From contig NZ_AP021869.1 of assembly GCF_026001925.1 (NCBI RefSeq), forward strand, positions 434,001 through 498,000: a stretch of DNA of 64,000 nt, given 5' to 3'. The notes beneath the pieces were generated by a model that was not told where the DNA came from, ran no database searches, and saw only the letters and a list, made by a program, of their open reading frames with translations. The position numbers were made by a program, and so were the translations under genes. Numbering within the stretch: position 1 is the stretch's first letter; each line of letters begins with the position of its first letter. Shown here one piece after another: positions 26,420-34,558 of this stretch. The stretch comes from Vibrio gangliei (GTDB lineage Bacteria; Pseudomonadota; Gammaproteobacteria; Enterobacterales; Vibrionaceae).

Positions 26420-27967
26420 TTACGAAAATAATGCCCACTCTTGCTGCTGTATTTTGCCAACAAATAGTCTTAAATCTTGTTCGAGTGGACGGTCTTCCAC
26501 CACAAATTCAAAGTGATGTTGAACCTGTTGCATCATGGCTTTGATGCTTGTGCTGAAATGCTGCTCATCCAGTTCATTGTTGCGTTTGCGCAGCTCGATG
26601 GCTTGGGTGGCAGCCAATAGCGAAGCGGAGGCGACTTGTTCGGTTAATTGCAAAACGCGTAAGCAATCACGCGAGGCAATGGTGCCCATACTGACTTTAT
26701 CTTGATTGTGACATTCAGTTGAGCGAGAAAAAACGCTCGCCGGCATGGTGTTTTTAAGTGCTTCTGCTGTCCACGCTGAAATGCCAATTTGTACCGCTTT
26801 AAAGCCATGGTTGATGGGTTTTCGTTCGCCAGTCGCCCCAGTTAAGTTAAACGGTAAGCCATTATTGAATTTGTAATCCATCAACTGCGCCATTTGGCGA
26901 TCTAATAAATCGGCAATATTCGCGACCGCGGTTTTTAACGTATCCATCGCCATGGCAATGTGACCACCGTAGAAATGGCCTCCATGTAAAACGCGCTCGT
27001 TATCGCCGTCAATAATCGGGTTATCGTTGGCACTGTTGAGCTCGTTTTCGATCATTTGACGTAGCCAAGGCAAGCTATCTTGCAGTACTCCAATAACATG
27101 CGGCGCACAACGTAGAGAATAACGATCTTGCAGACGATCACTGTTGCGCGGCGGGCGTTCTGCTTGTAAATCACTGCGTAACCAAGCGGCGATTTGTTGC
27201 TGTCCTTGGTGAGGTTTAACCGCAAAGAGCGCCTCATCAAAATGGAAGTCATTGCCTTGCATGCCAAGCGACACCATGGCGGTAATACGAGTGGCTAACT
27301 GAGCCAAATACTCCGCACGTTTGAAAGCAAGGCAAGCCAATGCTGTCATGACCGATGTGCCATTCATTAAAGCTAAGCCTTCTTTGGGCTTGAGCTTGAT
27401 CGGTTGGATGTTTAATTCATTAAAGACTTCAGCGGTAGGGCGGACTTCGCCGTTAAATAAGACTTCACGCTCCCCGACCAAAACGGCGGCCAAATAAGAT
27501 AATGGCGTGAGATCACCACTGGCACCCACCGAACCTTCTTGTGGGATCAAAGGGGTAATGCCTTGATTAATTAAGGTCAGAATTTGATTGAGTAAATCAT
27601 GAGTGACGCCGGAAACCCCTTGTGATAATGAACATAAACGTGTGGCAAGTACCGCTCGCGATTGCTGTTCATCAAGATGTTCCCCTAAACCACAACCATG
27701 AAAGCGGGTAAGATGCAGCGGCAATTCATCAACTAGATCCATAGGAATGGCGACGGTGCAGGAGTCGCCATAGCCGGTGGTGACGCCATAAATCACCCCT
27801 TCTTGTTTAAGCAACTTTTCTAAAAAAGCAACGCCGCGGTCAATTTTACCGACAAACTCAGGTGAGGTATTCATTTGTGCCTGACCACCTTGAGCGATAG
27901 TTAACACATCTTCTATGGTTAGGCGTTCAGCCCCAAACGTTACTGGAGTTTTAAGGTTGTTTGTCAT
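26420..27967 (-). CDS. Aromatic amino acid ammonia-lyase (HAL/PAL/TAL family)
   Basis: A 515-residue MIO-dependent lyase that eliminates ammonia from histidine, phenylalanine or tyrosine. The MIO-forming triad Ala149-Ser150-Gly151 is in GSVGASGDLTPL, and the catalytic Tyr60 in YGVTTGYGD. By hand alignment, the selectivity pair is Phe89-His90, unlike His-Leu of tyrosine lyases, Phe-Leu of plant phenylalanine lyases, or Ser-His of histidine lyases. Being inside the APE operon, it may make an aryl acrylate for the pathway rather than degrade histidine; no other hut gene is present. ATG at 27967 overlaps apeJ by 17 bases. An earlier GTG at 27976 is less likely. Confidence 0.88.
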   Translation of the reverse strand: MTNNLKTPVTFGAERLTIEDVLTIAQGGQAQMNTSPEFVGKIDRGVAFLEKLLKQEGVIYGVTTGYGDSCTVAIPMDLVDELPLHLTRFHGCGLGEHLDEQQSRAVLATRLCSLSQGVSGVTHDLLNQILTLINQGITPLIPQEGSVGASGDLTPLSYLAAVLVGEREVLFNGEVRPTAEVFNELNIQPIKLKPKEGLALMNGTSVMTALACLAFKRAEYLAQLATRITAMVSLGMQGNDFHFDEALFAVKPHQGQQQIAAWLRSDLQAERPPRNSDRLQDRYSLRCAPHVIGVLQDSLPWLRQMIENELNSANDNPIIDGDNERVLHGGHFYGGHIAMAMDTLKTAVANIADLLDRQMAQLMDYKFNNGLPFNLTGATGERKPINHGFKAVQIGISAWTAEALKNTMPASVFSRSTECHNQDKVSMGTIASRDCLRVLQLTEQVASASLLAATQAIELRKRNNELDEQHFSTSIKAMMQQVQHHFEFVVEDRPLEQDLRLFVGKIQQQEWALFS

Positions 27968-29726
27968 TCGATTCACTTAAATTATTAACATCACTGGCTT
28001 GGCTATGACGGCTTAACTGCCAAAAGTTGAAAAAGTTATACCACTGCAATGGCGCTTGTAAGGTGAAGTATTCTAGCCTTGAAGCGTATTGCTGCACCAC
28101 GTTTTGCAGCGCTTCTTGTCTTTGTTTGCGAGGTAGAGTGATTCTGTCACTAAAAGGTTCGAAATAGACATGATAACGAGCATTTTTCTGCTGTTTGGAT
28201 TCATCACGTAAACCGAATAAGAGGTACACCGGTGCGGCGAGAACGCTAGCCAGCATAAATGGACCTTGCGGAAAAGGCGCGGGTTTACCAAGAAAATCAG
28301 CCCACACCACTCGTTGCTCTTTAGTAACAGAAGTGCGATCGCCAACAATGATCACCCATTCACCTTGTTCAATTTTTTGTTGCAGTAAAATGGCGGTATC
28401 TGGGCCTAATGTGGTGACCTGAATTAAATTAATAGACGAATCTGGATTGATGGCTTCCATCACACTGTTAAAGCGCTCAGCGTGTTCAGTGAACACTAAT
28501 GCATTTAAGGTGACGCCTTTACGTAAACGTCCCATTGCGCGGCACAACTCTAAGTTACCTAAGTGTGAGCCGAGGATGACAATACCTTTTTTATTGTCAA
28601 TGACATCATCAAAATGCTGAGAGCCGTGAATTGTCAGATCATCGCGAGTGATATCGCCACGCCAGCCGGCCAGTTTATCAAGCAGGGTATGACCAAAAGA
28701 TAATAAGTGTTGGTAGCTCGATAGGCTCGTGGGTAACTCGAACTGTTGCTGCTGGGCGTAATTCTGCAATTGCGTGAGGTAGACTTCGGAAGCCTCGCGA
28801 GCTTGTTTGCCAGTTTTATGATAGTAACTAATTACGAGCTTCAGCAGGGCGTTAAACACAGAGCGGCCTAGCAATGAATACACCGCCATTAAGAGTTTGA
28901 TGCCAAAAACCGTGCCTTTTTCTTTGCTTTTTGCCCAATGGGTCGTGGTGTTATCGTCAGTGCTATTTTGTTTTGAAAAATGCCGAGCGATCAATGTTGG
29001 TATTCGCGGCAACATGCCAAAAAACAGTTTGGTGTGCATTTTGCTGATGCGAATGTTGTCGTGCCATGCATCAAAATGAGAAATGCCATTTTCAGGGTAG
29101 AATACTCGAGTGTCGATAAACTCAAATTCCACGCCTTGCCAATACATTTTGACCATAATTTCAGTGTCAAAATCCATGCGCTTACCGATGGAAAACCGAT
29201 TGAGCGTATCGATGGTTGCCGCTAATGGGTAAGCACGAAATCCGCACATGCTGTCTTTGATTTCCAGCGATAGCGTTTCAATCCACACCCAGACGTGTGT
29301 GGCATAACGGCCATAAAATCTTGATTTAGGCACAGAGTCATCGTAAATCGGACGACCAGAAATTAATTTATGTGGCTGGGCTTTTGACGCCTCGACCAGT
29401 ACAGGGATGGCTTGAACATCATGCTGGCCGTCGGCATCAATTTGCAATGCGTGGGTGAAACCTTGGCGATAGGCTTCACGCAATCCCGTCATCATGGCCC
29501 CACCTTTGCCCTGATTCTCATCATGCGTCAATAGGGTAATCAGCTCTAACGGCTTATCTCTTTCCTGTTGAGTAATGTGACTCAGAGCGGCCTTAGTGTC
29601 GTGGTCGCTACCATCATCAACGATAAAAATAGGGTAGCCAAATGGTGTCAGAGATGCCACCACACTGGCCATGGTTGAGCCGTGGTTATAACAAGGAATG
29701 ACAAAGCAAGGTGAAAAATTCGTCAT
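27951..29726 (-). CDS. apeJ: GT2 glycosyltransferase fused to LPLAT acyltransferase, ApeJ
   Basis: A 591-residue fusion. The N-terminal 240 residues are a family 2 glycosyltransferase (FVIPCYNHGSTM, IVDDGSDHDT, IDADGQHDVQ). The C-terminal 290 are an LpxL/HtrB-like lysophospholipid acyltransferase (GIVILGSHLGNLELCRAMGR, with the H...E catalytic pair spaced as in LpxL, and IIVGDRTSV). It may glycosylate a lipid anchor and attach the polyene or a fatty acid to it, in line with APEs being embedded in the outer membrane, but the exact acceptor is inferred. It lies between the dehydratase apeI and the ammonia-lyase. Confidence 0.85.
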   Translation of the reverse strand: MTNFSPCFVIPCYNHGSTMASVVASLTPFGYPIFIVDDGSDHDTKAALSHITQQERDKPLELITLLTHDENQGKGGAMMTGLREAYRQGFTHALQIDADGQHDVQAIPVLVEASKAQPHKLISGRPIYDDSVPKSRFYGRYATHVWVWIETLSLEIKDSMCGFRAYPLAATIDTLNRFSIGKRMDFDTEIMVKMYWQGVEFEFIDTRVFYPENGISHFDAWHDNIRISKMHTKLFFGMLPRIPTLIARHFSKQNSTDDNTTTHWAKSKEKGTVFGIKLLMAVYSLLGRSVFNALLKLVISYYHKTGKQAREASEVYLTQLQNYAQQQQFELPTSLSSYQHLLSFGHTLLDKLAGWRGDITRDDLTIHGSQHFDDVIDNKKGIVILGSHLGNLELCRAMGRLRKGVTLNALVFTEHAERFNSVMEAINPDSSINLIQVTTLGPDTAILLQQKIEQGEWVIIVGDRTSVTKEQRVVWADFLGKPAPFPQGPFMLASVLAAPVYLLFGLRDESKQQKNARYHVYFEPFSDRITLPRKQRQEALQNVVQQYASRLEYFTLQAPLQWYNFFNFWQLSRHSQASDVNNLSESNDKQP

Positions 29727-29787
29727 AAAAAATAGTCAGTTACCTGTTTAATCATTCACTCTCTTATCAACAAGAAATTGAGTGATA

Positions 29788-30153
29788 TTAAGCTAAAACA
29801 ATGCGTCCTGAAGAGTGGGTGCGAGTCTGGGGCTCGTGTTCACTTTCAGAATAATAATGAAAATACAATTTATGCTTGTCACTGTGCCACGTCAGTTCCA
29901 GTTTGACGAGGCTATTCTTTAAGATAGGCTCTTGGAATTTAATTACTTCCATGCTTTGAAACTGACTCGGCGCATTAAGGTATTGCTGACCAAAAAATAC
30001 CGCCCAGTCTATTTGGGTTACGCCCGGTAGCAGTGGAAACTGCGCGAAATGGCCTTTAAAGTCTTCAATCGTTGAGTCGACTTTCAACCATAAAGTGACT
30101 TGGTTGTCTTGAACCTGATGTTTAATGATGGTCGGTTTTCGTTGTATGCTCAT
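29788..30153 (-). CDS. apeI: Aryl polyene dehydratase subunit ApeI (hotdog fold)
   Basis: A 121-residue FabZ-like half of the APE dehydratase. The motif FKGHFAQFPLLPGVTQIDWAV contains the catalytic His of FabZ (GHF), whereas the usual Glu in the following helix appears to be Asp. Its likely partner ApeP has the opposite pattern. ATG at 30153 is preferred to GTG at 30156. It follows apeH directly. Confidence 0.85.
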   Translation of the reverse strand: MSIQRKPTIIKHQVQDNQVTLWLKVDSTIEDFKGHFAQFPLLPGVTQIDWAVFFGQQYLNAPSQFQSMEVIKFQEPILKNSLVKLELTWHSDKHKLYFHYYSESEHEPQTRTHSSGRIVLA

Positions 30154-30156
30154 CAC

Positions 30157-31632
30157 TTATTGATTACCCGCGCTAGTAAAGAGTTGTTCGATATCGCTGA
30201 TTAAGCGTTTGCCTTGAGTGTTCAATGGAATTTCATCAAGGATGCGGATCCGACGCGGGATCCCGACCGGTTCAATCCATTGACGTAATTGCTGGCGTAA
30301 CATTAACACAAAACGTCCTTTCCCTAGCTCGGATAATGTTTGTTGTCCATCGGCTGTCAAAGTGAGTGCTGCGGCAGTGATGAGTCTTGAGCTGTCTTGG
30401 TATGGAATGACGGCCGCTTCTTCAATGTGCGGTAATTGCTGCAACCGTTGTTCAATTTCAGTTAAAGATATGCGTTTCTCTTCGATTTTTATTACTCTGT
30501 CTGCCCGTCCTTTTAATAGGAAGTGGCTGTCATCGAGCAACTCACATTGGTCGGCGGTTTGATACCAATCGTTGCTATCGCTCAGATGATCATAAAGGAG
30601 CGGTGATAAAATTCGCAGGCAGCCTTCAGCGTTTTGCGTGATTTTTGTGCCTAAAAACGCTTTCCAAGGTTGATTCATGTGCGCTTGCTGACGATGGGCA
30701 ATACCTCCGGTTTCTGTGCTGCCGAGCACTTCATTCGGGTAAAGTCCAAATAGCGTATGACAATGTTGCGCGGCGTCAAACGGCAACGGGCCGCCAGAAG
30801 AAAAAATAGCGCGTAGCTTATTTGGGCTAGAATAAGGCTGTAATCGTTTCAATAGCGCGGGGCTGCTGATCAATATGGTGCTGTCATCGGCGTGTTGCAA
30901 AATTTGCTCGGGATATTGCCAGTCGAGACAGTAAAACGGCCGACCCGCAGACAGTGGCCATAATATTCGAAACAGTAACCCATATATATGTTGATGAGAT
31001 ACGGTACTTGCCGTGAGGGTACCTTGAAGCGATTCACCCCAGGTTGCATTAAGCTGAGCCACCTCACGTTCTAACATAGCAAGCGGCTTATAGATGGCCT
31101 TTGGCTGTCCACTAGAGCCTGAGGTAAACAAGGTGATGTCTACATGGGATAGTGTTTTAAATTCAACGGAGTTATTAAATCTATCTGAGCTATTGCTATC
31201 CGTTGTTTTATCCAAAGGGAGCGCGAGGGTTTGATGCGAGATGAACATGCCAACTTCAATGCCTGGGTCGTACAAAACTGCATCAAAGTGTTGTGATAAT
31301 TCTGCTAACGCGGCAGGTTGTAGGTTACCTGGAATGATCACATGTTTACTTGCATGACACGCTGCCATAAAGGCGACAGCAAACCAGTAGCTATTGTCAC
31401 AACAAATTGCCCAACGTTTAGCCGGGCTTTGGCTTAAGTGATGGTGCAGTTGGGTGACATCTTGTTCAAAAGTGTACCAATCAATGCTTTGGCCGTTGAG
31501 GTCCTGAGCGACAGGCAAAGATGGCTCGCGAGTGTGCTGCATTAATTCAGATATTGGGATAAAAGGCGTGGGTATCATACGAGTGTGAGTTTCCATCTCA
31601 GCTTGGTTTGTCATTTCTGTTTGGGTTTTCAT
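30157..31632 (-). CDS. apeH: Aryl polyene AMP-dependent acyl-ACP ligase ApeH
   Basis: A 491-residue ANL-superfamily enzyme that activates an aryl acid as adenylate and loads it on an ACP. The P-loop is FTSGSSGQPKAIYK, the A5-like motif is GSTETGGIA, and KGRADRVIKIEEKRIS marks the hinge; the C-terminal catalytic Lys is in NTQGKRLISD. In characterised APE pathways the substrate is 4-hydroxybenzoate. The first 18 residues are three imperfect 18-bp repeats each beginning with ATG, so the true start may be 31632, 31614, 31596 or 31578. Confidence 0.88.
   Translation of the reverse strand: MKTQTEMTNQAEMETHTRMIPTPFIPISELMQHTREPSLPVAQDLNGQSIDWYTFEQDVTQLHHHLSQSPAKRWAICCDNSYWFAVAFMAACHASKHVIIPGNLQPAALAELSQHFDAVLYDPGIEVGMFISHQTLALPLDKTTDSNSSDRFNNSVEFKTLSHVDITLFTSGSSGQPKAIYKPLAMLEREVAQLNATWGESLQGTLTASTVSHQHIYGLLFRILWPLSAGRPFYCLDWQYPEQILQHADDSTILISSPALLKRLQPYSSPNKLRAIFSSGGPLPFDAAQHCHTLFGLYPNEVLGSTETGGIAHRQQAHMNQPWKAFLGTKITQNAEGCLRILSPLLYDHLSDSNDWYQTADQCELLDDSHFLLKGRADRVIKIEEKRISLTEIEQRLQQLPHIEEAAVIPYQDSSRLITAAALTLTADGQQTLSELGKGRFVLMLRQQLRQWIEPVGIPRRIRILDEIPLNTQGKRLISDIEQLFTSAGNQ
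31579..31632. repeat. 18-bp repeats that duplicate the apeH start codon
   Basis: Three imperfect 18-bp units (31632-31615, 31614-31597, 31596-31579, read on the minus strand) each begin with ATG followed by a similar Thr/Gln/Glu-rich hexapeptide. A fourth ATG follows directly. Confidence 0.55.
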
Positions 31633-31664
31633 ATTAGCTTAGGCTTTTTAAGTTGATTCGCGAT

Positions 31665-32222
31665 CTACATTGAGCGACGAACATAACCACGAACCAGCCA
31701 TTCAATCGCAAATAGGATGCCGGTGAGAATGTAGCTAATTAAGCCGTTATACAAGGTCCAGATTTCCAATGGCAAGAAGCAGGTATACAAGGCAATACCG
31801 CCATTGATAACAAAGTATCCACACCAGACTTTGGTAACATTTCGAGTATAACGCACACCACTGTCAGGTAAGTCCGGCTCTTGCAGGCGAGCTAAACGTT
31901 CAATGATGGTTTGAGATTGCCATAAGCTAGAAAAAAATAAGGCAAACAATAACCCATTGACCACCACTGGGTAGAATGTCAGCCAACCGTGCTGACGAAA
32001 AATAACCGCGCACAGGGTTAAAATGATCCCCGCGCCACCGCTCATCAAAGCGATGTATTTGAGCTCTTTCAGTTTAGTGCGATGGCCTGAGAAAATACGT
32101 AGCAAAAATAAAGCCGCGAATAGGATCGCGACTATGCCTAGGCCCCAACGACTTAATCCGTAATACACTGCGACTGGATAGCCCAGTAACAGCAGGGCAG
32201 ATAAAGCCGTTAGTATGCGCAT
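31665..32222 (-). CDS. apeG: Polytopic membrane protein ApeG (COG4648-like)
   Basis: A 185-residue inner-membrane protein with about six hydrophobic segments (ALSALLLLGYPVAVYYGLSR at the start, VWCGYFVINGGIALYTCFL, LISYILTGILFAIEWLVRG). It belongs to the uncharacterised COG4648 family regularly found in APE clusters, and its function is unknown. Its start overlaps the stop of apeF (TAATG), so the two are translationally coupled. Confidence 0.8.
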   Translation of the reverse strand: MRILTALSALLLLGYPVAVYYGLSRWGLGIVAILFAALFLLRIFSGHRTKLKELKYIALMSGGAGIILTLCAVIFRQHGWLTFYPVVVNGLLFALFFSSLWQSQTIIERLARLQEPDLPDSGVRYTRNVTKVWCGYFVINGGIALYTCFLPLEIWTLYNGLISYILTGILFAIEWLVRGYVRRSM

Positions 32223-32488
32223 TATTTTTCCTTGAGCAGCTCAACAACCGCATCAACGACATCATTCACAGTGCGTACGGCTTTAAATTCGTCCGGTTGG
32301 ATCTTTTTGCCAGTCAATTTTTGTAGATGCACCACAAGATCGACTGCATCAATACTATCAAGATCGAGTTCTTGGTAGAGTTTTGCTTCTGGCGTAATGT
32401 CGTCTGCATCAATTTCAAATAATTCAACAAAAGCGTCTTTGACTTGGTTGAATACTTCATCTCGGGTCATTTCTGTCATAATGTTCAC
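32222..32488 (-). CDS. apeF: Acyl carrier protein ApeF
   Basis: An 88-residue ACP with the phosphopantetheine attachment Ser45 in LDLDSIDAVDL and the usual four-helix pattern. It carries intermediates during polyene chain extension. The first residues contain alternative starts at M4 and M7. It lies 10 bases after apeE and overlaps apeG by one base. Confidence 0.92.
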   Translation of the reverse strand: MNIMTEMTRDEVFNQVKDAFVELFEIDADDITPEAKLYQELDLDSIDAVDLVVHLQKLTGKKIQPDEFKAVRTVNDVVDAVVELLKEK

Positions 32489-32498
32489 GCCTGTTTGA

Positions 32499-32756
32499 TT
32501 AAGCTTGTTGGCTGGAGATGTATTTCGCTAAATTCGCGACAGAGGAAAAGTGTTGACGCGTTTGGCTATCATCAGCATCGATGACAACGTGGTATTTCTT
32601 TTTAATCGCAAGTCCAAGCTCAAGCGCATCAATAGAGTCCAATCCTAAACCATCACCAAAAAGGGCAGCGTCAGTGTCAATATCGTCGATTTGAATGTCT
32701 TCAAGGTTCAATGCATCAATAATCAATGCTTTTAATTCGTTGTGTAGCTGTTCCAC
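32499..32756 (-). CDS. apeE: Acyl carrier protein ApeE
   Basis: An 85-residue ACP with phosphopantetheine attachment at Ser41 in GLGLDSIDALELGL. APE pathways use two distinct ACPs; whether ApeE or ApeF accepts the aryl starter cannot be told from sequence. It lies between the acyltransferase apeD and apeF. Confidence 0.92.
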   Translation of the reverse strand: MEQLHNELKALIIDALNLEDIQIDDIDTDAALFGDGLGLDSIDALELGLAIKKKYHVVIDADDSQTRQHFSSVANLAKYISSQQA

Positions 32757-32798
32757 TATAACCTGCCTAAATAGATAAAAGATGTGTCTTGTTTTATT

Positions 32799-33605
32799 TT
32801 AGTGTTTGCGAGCCAATTCGGGAAAAATGGCGTTCGATAAATGTCGATTCAGTTGGCGCGCCGCAGTTGTTGCTGAATCTGAGTTATTAATAAACTCTTG
32901 AATATTAATTTTACCCTTAACATTGATGTGGAAAAAGGGTTTTGTGTCCGGGACTTGGTACCATTTCATTTGCTTGGTCAAAAAGTTGGGCGTGACCGTA
33001 ATGTGTACCACCCGTAGATCGGTTTGTGTTCGTACCGCAATCTGGGCCGCTCCGCGTTGTAATTTTGACTCCTGCCCAGGTGTCGTGCGGGTTCCTTCCG
33101 GAAAAATCAGCAGAACATTACCATGATTTAAACGCTCGCTACAGTCATCCAGTAAGGTTTCTGGATCTCGGTTAGGAATATAGCCAGCAGCTTTCACTAT
33201 GCCTTTCATAAACGGGTTATGCCAAATGGCTGCTTTGACCAAACAATCACATTGCGGCAAACGGGAGGCAATCAATACGTAATCAATCAAACTTGGATGG
33301 TTAGCAACGATGAGGCAATGTTTATCTTGCTGTAAAAGCTCAACGTTATCAAAGCGGTAATCAATCGCGCCCGTGTATTTCATGGTCGCGCAAAATAACG
33401 CAAAGGATTTCTGAATAATGGCTTGTACCCGCATCTCTCGTTGGCTTTGATTCCGTGCGGTTGCCGTCATTAATGGGAACACGATAAAAGTTAAACACAG
33501 AGCACCGATGCCAAAAATAGCAAAACATGTGCCGGTGGCGATGACACGCCAATATTTGTTGAGTCGTTGTGAGAGTGTCAGGGATGATGAAGTCATAACA
33601 TGCAT
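32799..33605 (-). CDS. apeD: 1-acylglycerol-phosphate-type acyltransferase ApeD
   Basis: A 268-residue membrane-anchored LPLAT enzyme with an N-terminal hydrophobic segment. The catalytic HxxxxD motif is IVANHPSLIDYV, and the substrate-binding block is LIFPEGTRTTPG. It may acylate the lipid head group to which the polyene is attached. The ATG at 33605 immediately follows the stop of apeC; an alternative in-frame ATG lies at 33596. Confidence 0.87.
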   Translation of the reverse strand: MHVMTSSSLTLSQRLNKYWRVIATGTCFAIFGIGALCLTFIVFPLMTATARNQSQREMRVQAIIQKSFALFCATMKYTGAIDYRFDNVELLQQDKHCLIVANHPSLIDYVLIASRLPQCDCLVKAAIWHNPFMKGIVKAAGYIPNRDPETLLDDCSERLNHGNVLLIFPEGTRTTPGQESKLQRGAAQIAVRTQTDLRVVHITVTPNFLTKQMKWYQVPDTKPFFHINVKGKINIQEFINNSDSATTAARQLNRHLSNAIFPELARKH

Positions 33606-34349
33606 TTAATTTGAATGACCTTTATGTTGCCATAACCAATGGTTTCTATGGTCATCGATTTGCCATTCGCAACTATCATTTGCCAATTGCTGTATGACAC
33701 TTAAAGTCTGGGAAGCCGGCTTAAATTTTGCAATATCTCCTGATTGTACTTGCCATTCAAGAGAAGTATTTTCGCCAGCACTCAGCACTAATCCGAGTGC
33801 ATAAAGTGGCGGCGCGGGGGAGGTTTCGTAAATATCATAAGGCGCAGGTAGTGGGGCGTCGAAATCAATGACTAGCACTTTATGAGTTGGGTTTTCATAT
33901 AAATAGGCGGCTGCTTCAATCAAGGCATGATGTAAGCTCGATTCGCACCCGGCAAGCGAAGTCGCCGGGATTGGGCTTTTACTGGCAATGGTAAATAAGC
34001 CTGAGCTGGTGTTATGTACGGATTGAGAAAAGGCCATCGGTGAGGCTTCTTCATCTTGTAGCACTTGTTGTAATAGGTCGACGGTACGTGGAAGCTCACC
34101 GTGGCGACTGGAAAACACAAGATAATCAAATGGCTGAGCTTGAGTTTGCTTTAAGTACAGAGCAGTTTGCACCGCAATTTTGCTTAATGAGCTCATACGA
34201 CGTCGCATCATCGCAGGAATCAAGTCTGTAGCAAAAGCGGTTTGTGCAGGCGTCACATTTTCAGCGCACCAGTTTTTCCAAGCACATGGCGTTTCAAAGC
34301 CCGGTGAGAGTGCGTGCCATTGCTCAATATTAAATGCAATCTGACTCAT
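33606..34349 (-). CDS. apeC: Ketosynthase-like chain-length factor ApeC
   Basis: A 247-residue protein with only the first half of a thiolase fold (Ketoacyl-synt_2 type), first gene of the leftward APE operon. In studied systems it forms a heterocomplex with ApeO and sets chain length. A Cys equivalent to the ketosynthase nucleophile is retained (Cys135 in LAGCESSLHHA), but the C-terminal region with the two His residues is missing, so independent condensation is unlikely. Its promoter must lie in the 209 bases shared with the divergent methyltransferase gene. Confidence 0.85.
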   Translation of the reverse strand: MSQIAFNIEQWHALSPGFETPCAWKNWCAENVTPAQTAFATDLIPAMMRRRMSSLSKIAVQTALYLKQTQAQPFDYLVFSSRHGELPRTVDLLQQVLQDEEASPMAFSQSVHNTSSGLFTIASKSPIPATSLAGCESSLHHALIEAAAYLYENPTHKVLVIDFDAPLPAPYDIYETSPAPPLYALGLVLSAGENTSLEWQVQSGDIAKFKPASQTLSVIQQLANDSCEWQIDDHRNHWLWQHKGHSN

Positions 34350-34446
34350 TGATGATAATTCGTACTATTTAACTGAAACAATATGTAAAAATACCATTTT
34401 TATTGATGTGAGTGCTATCTTGTTGGGGAATTTATTGATACAAAAA

Positions 34447-34469
34447 CACGAACTTAATCCAAGTTTGTG
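34447..34469. promoter_or_regulatory. Inverted repeat in the aryl polyene divergent promoter region
   Basis: Arms CACGAACTT and AAGTTTGTG (34447-34455, 34461-34469) pair at 8 of 9 positions across a 5-base centre. It lies between the leftward APE operon and the rightward methyltransferase gene, where a shared regulator could bind. No regulator gene is present in the cluster. Confidence 0.4.
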
Positions 34470-34558
34470 GATCCCATTCATATCATTAAAATTTAAATAT
34501 CGCTCAGCATTGCGTATTTAGCTATATCCTTAACGATACTTAATCACTGGACCTTAAA

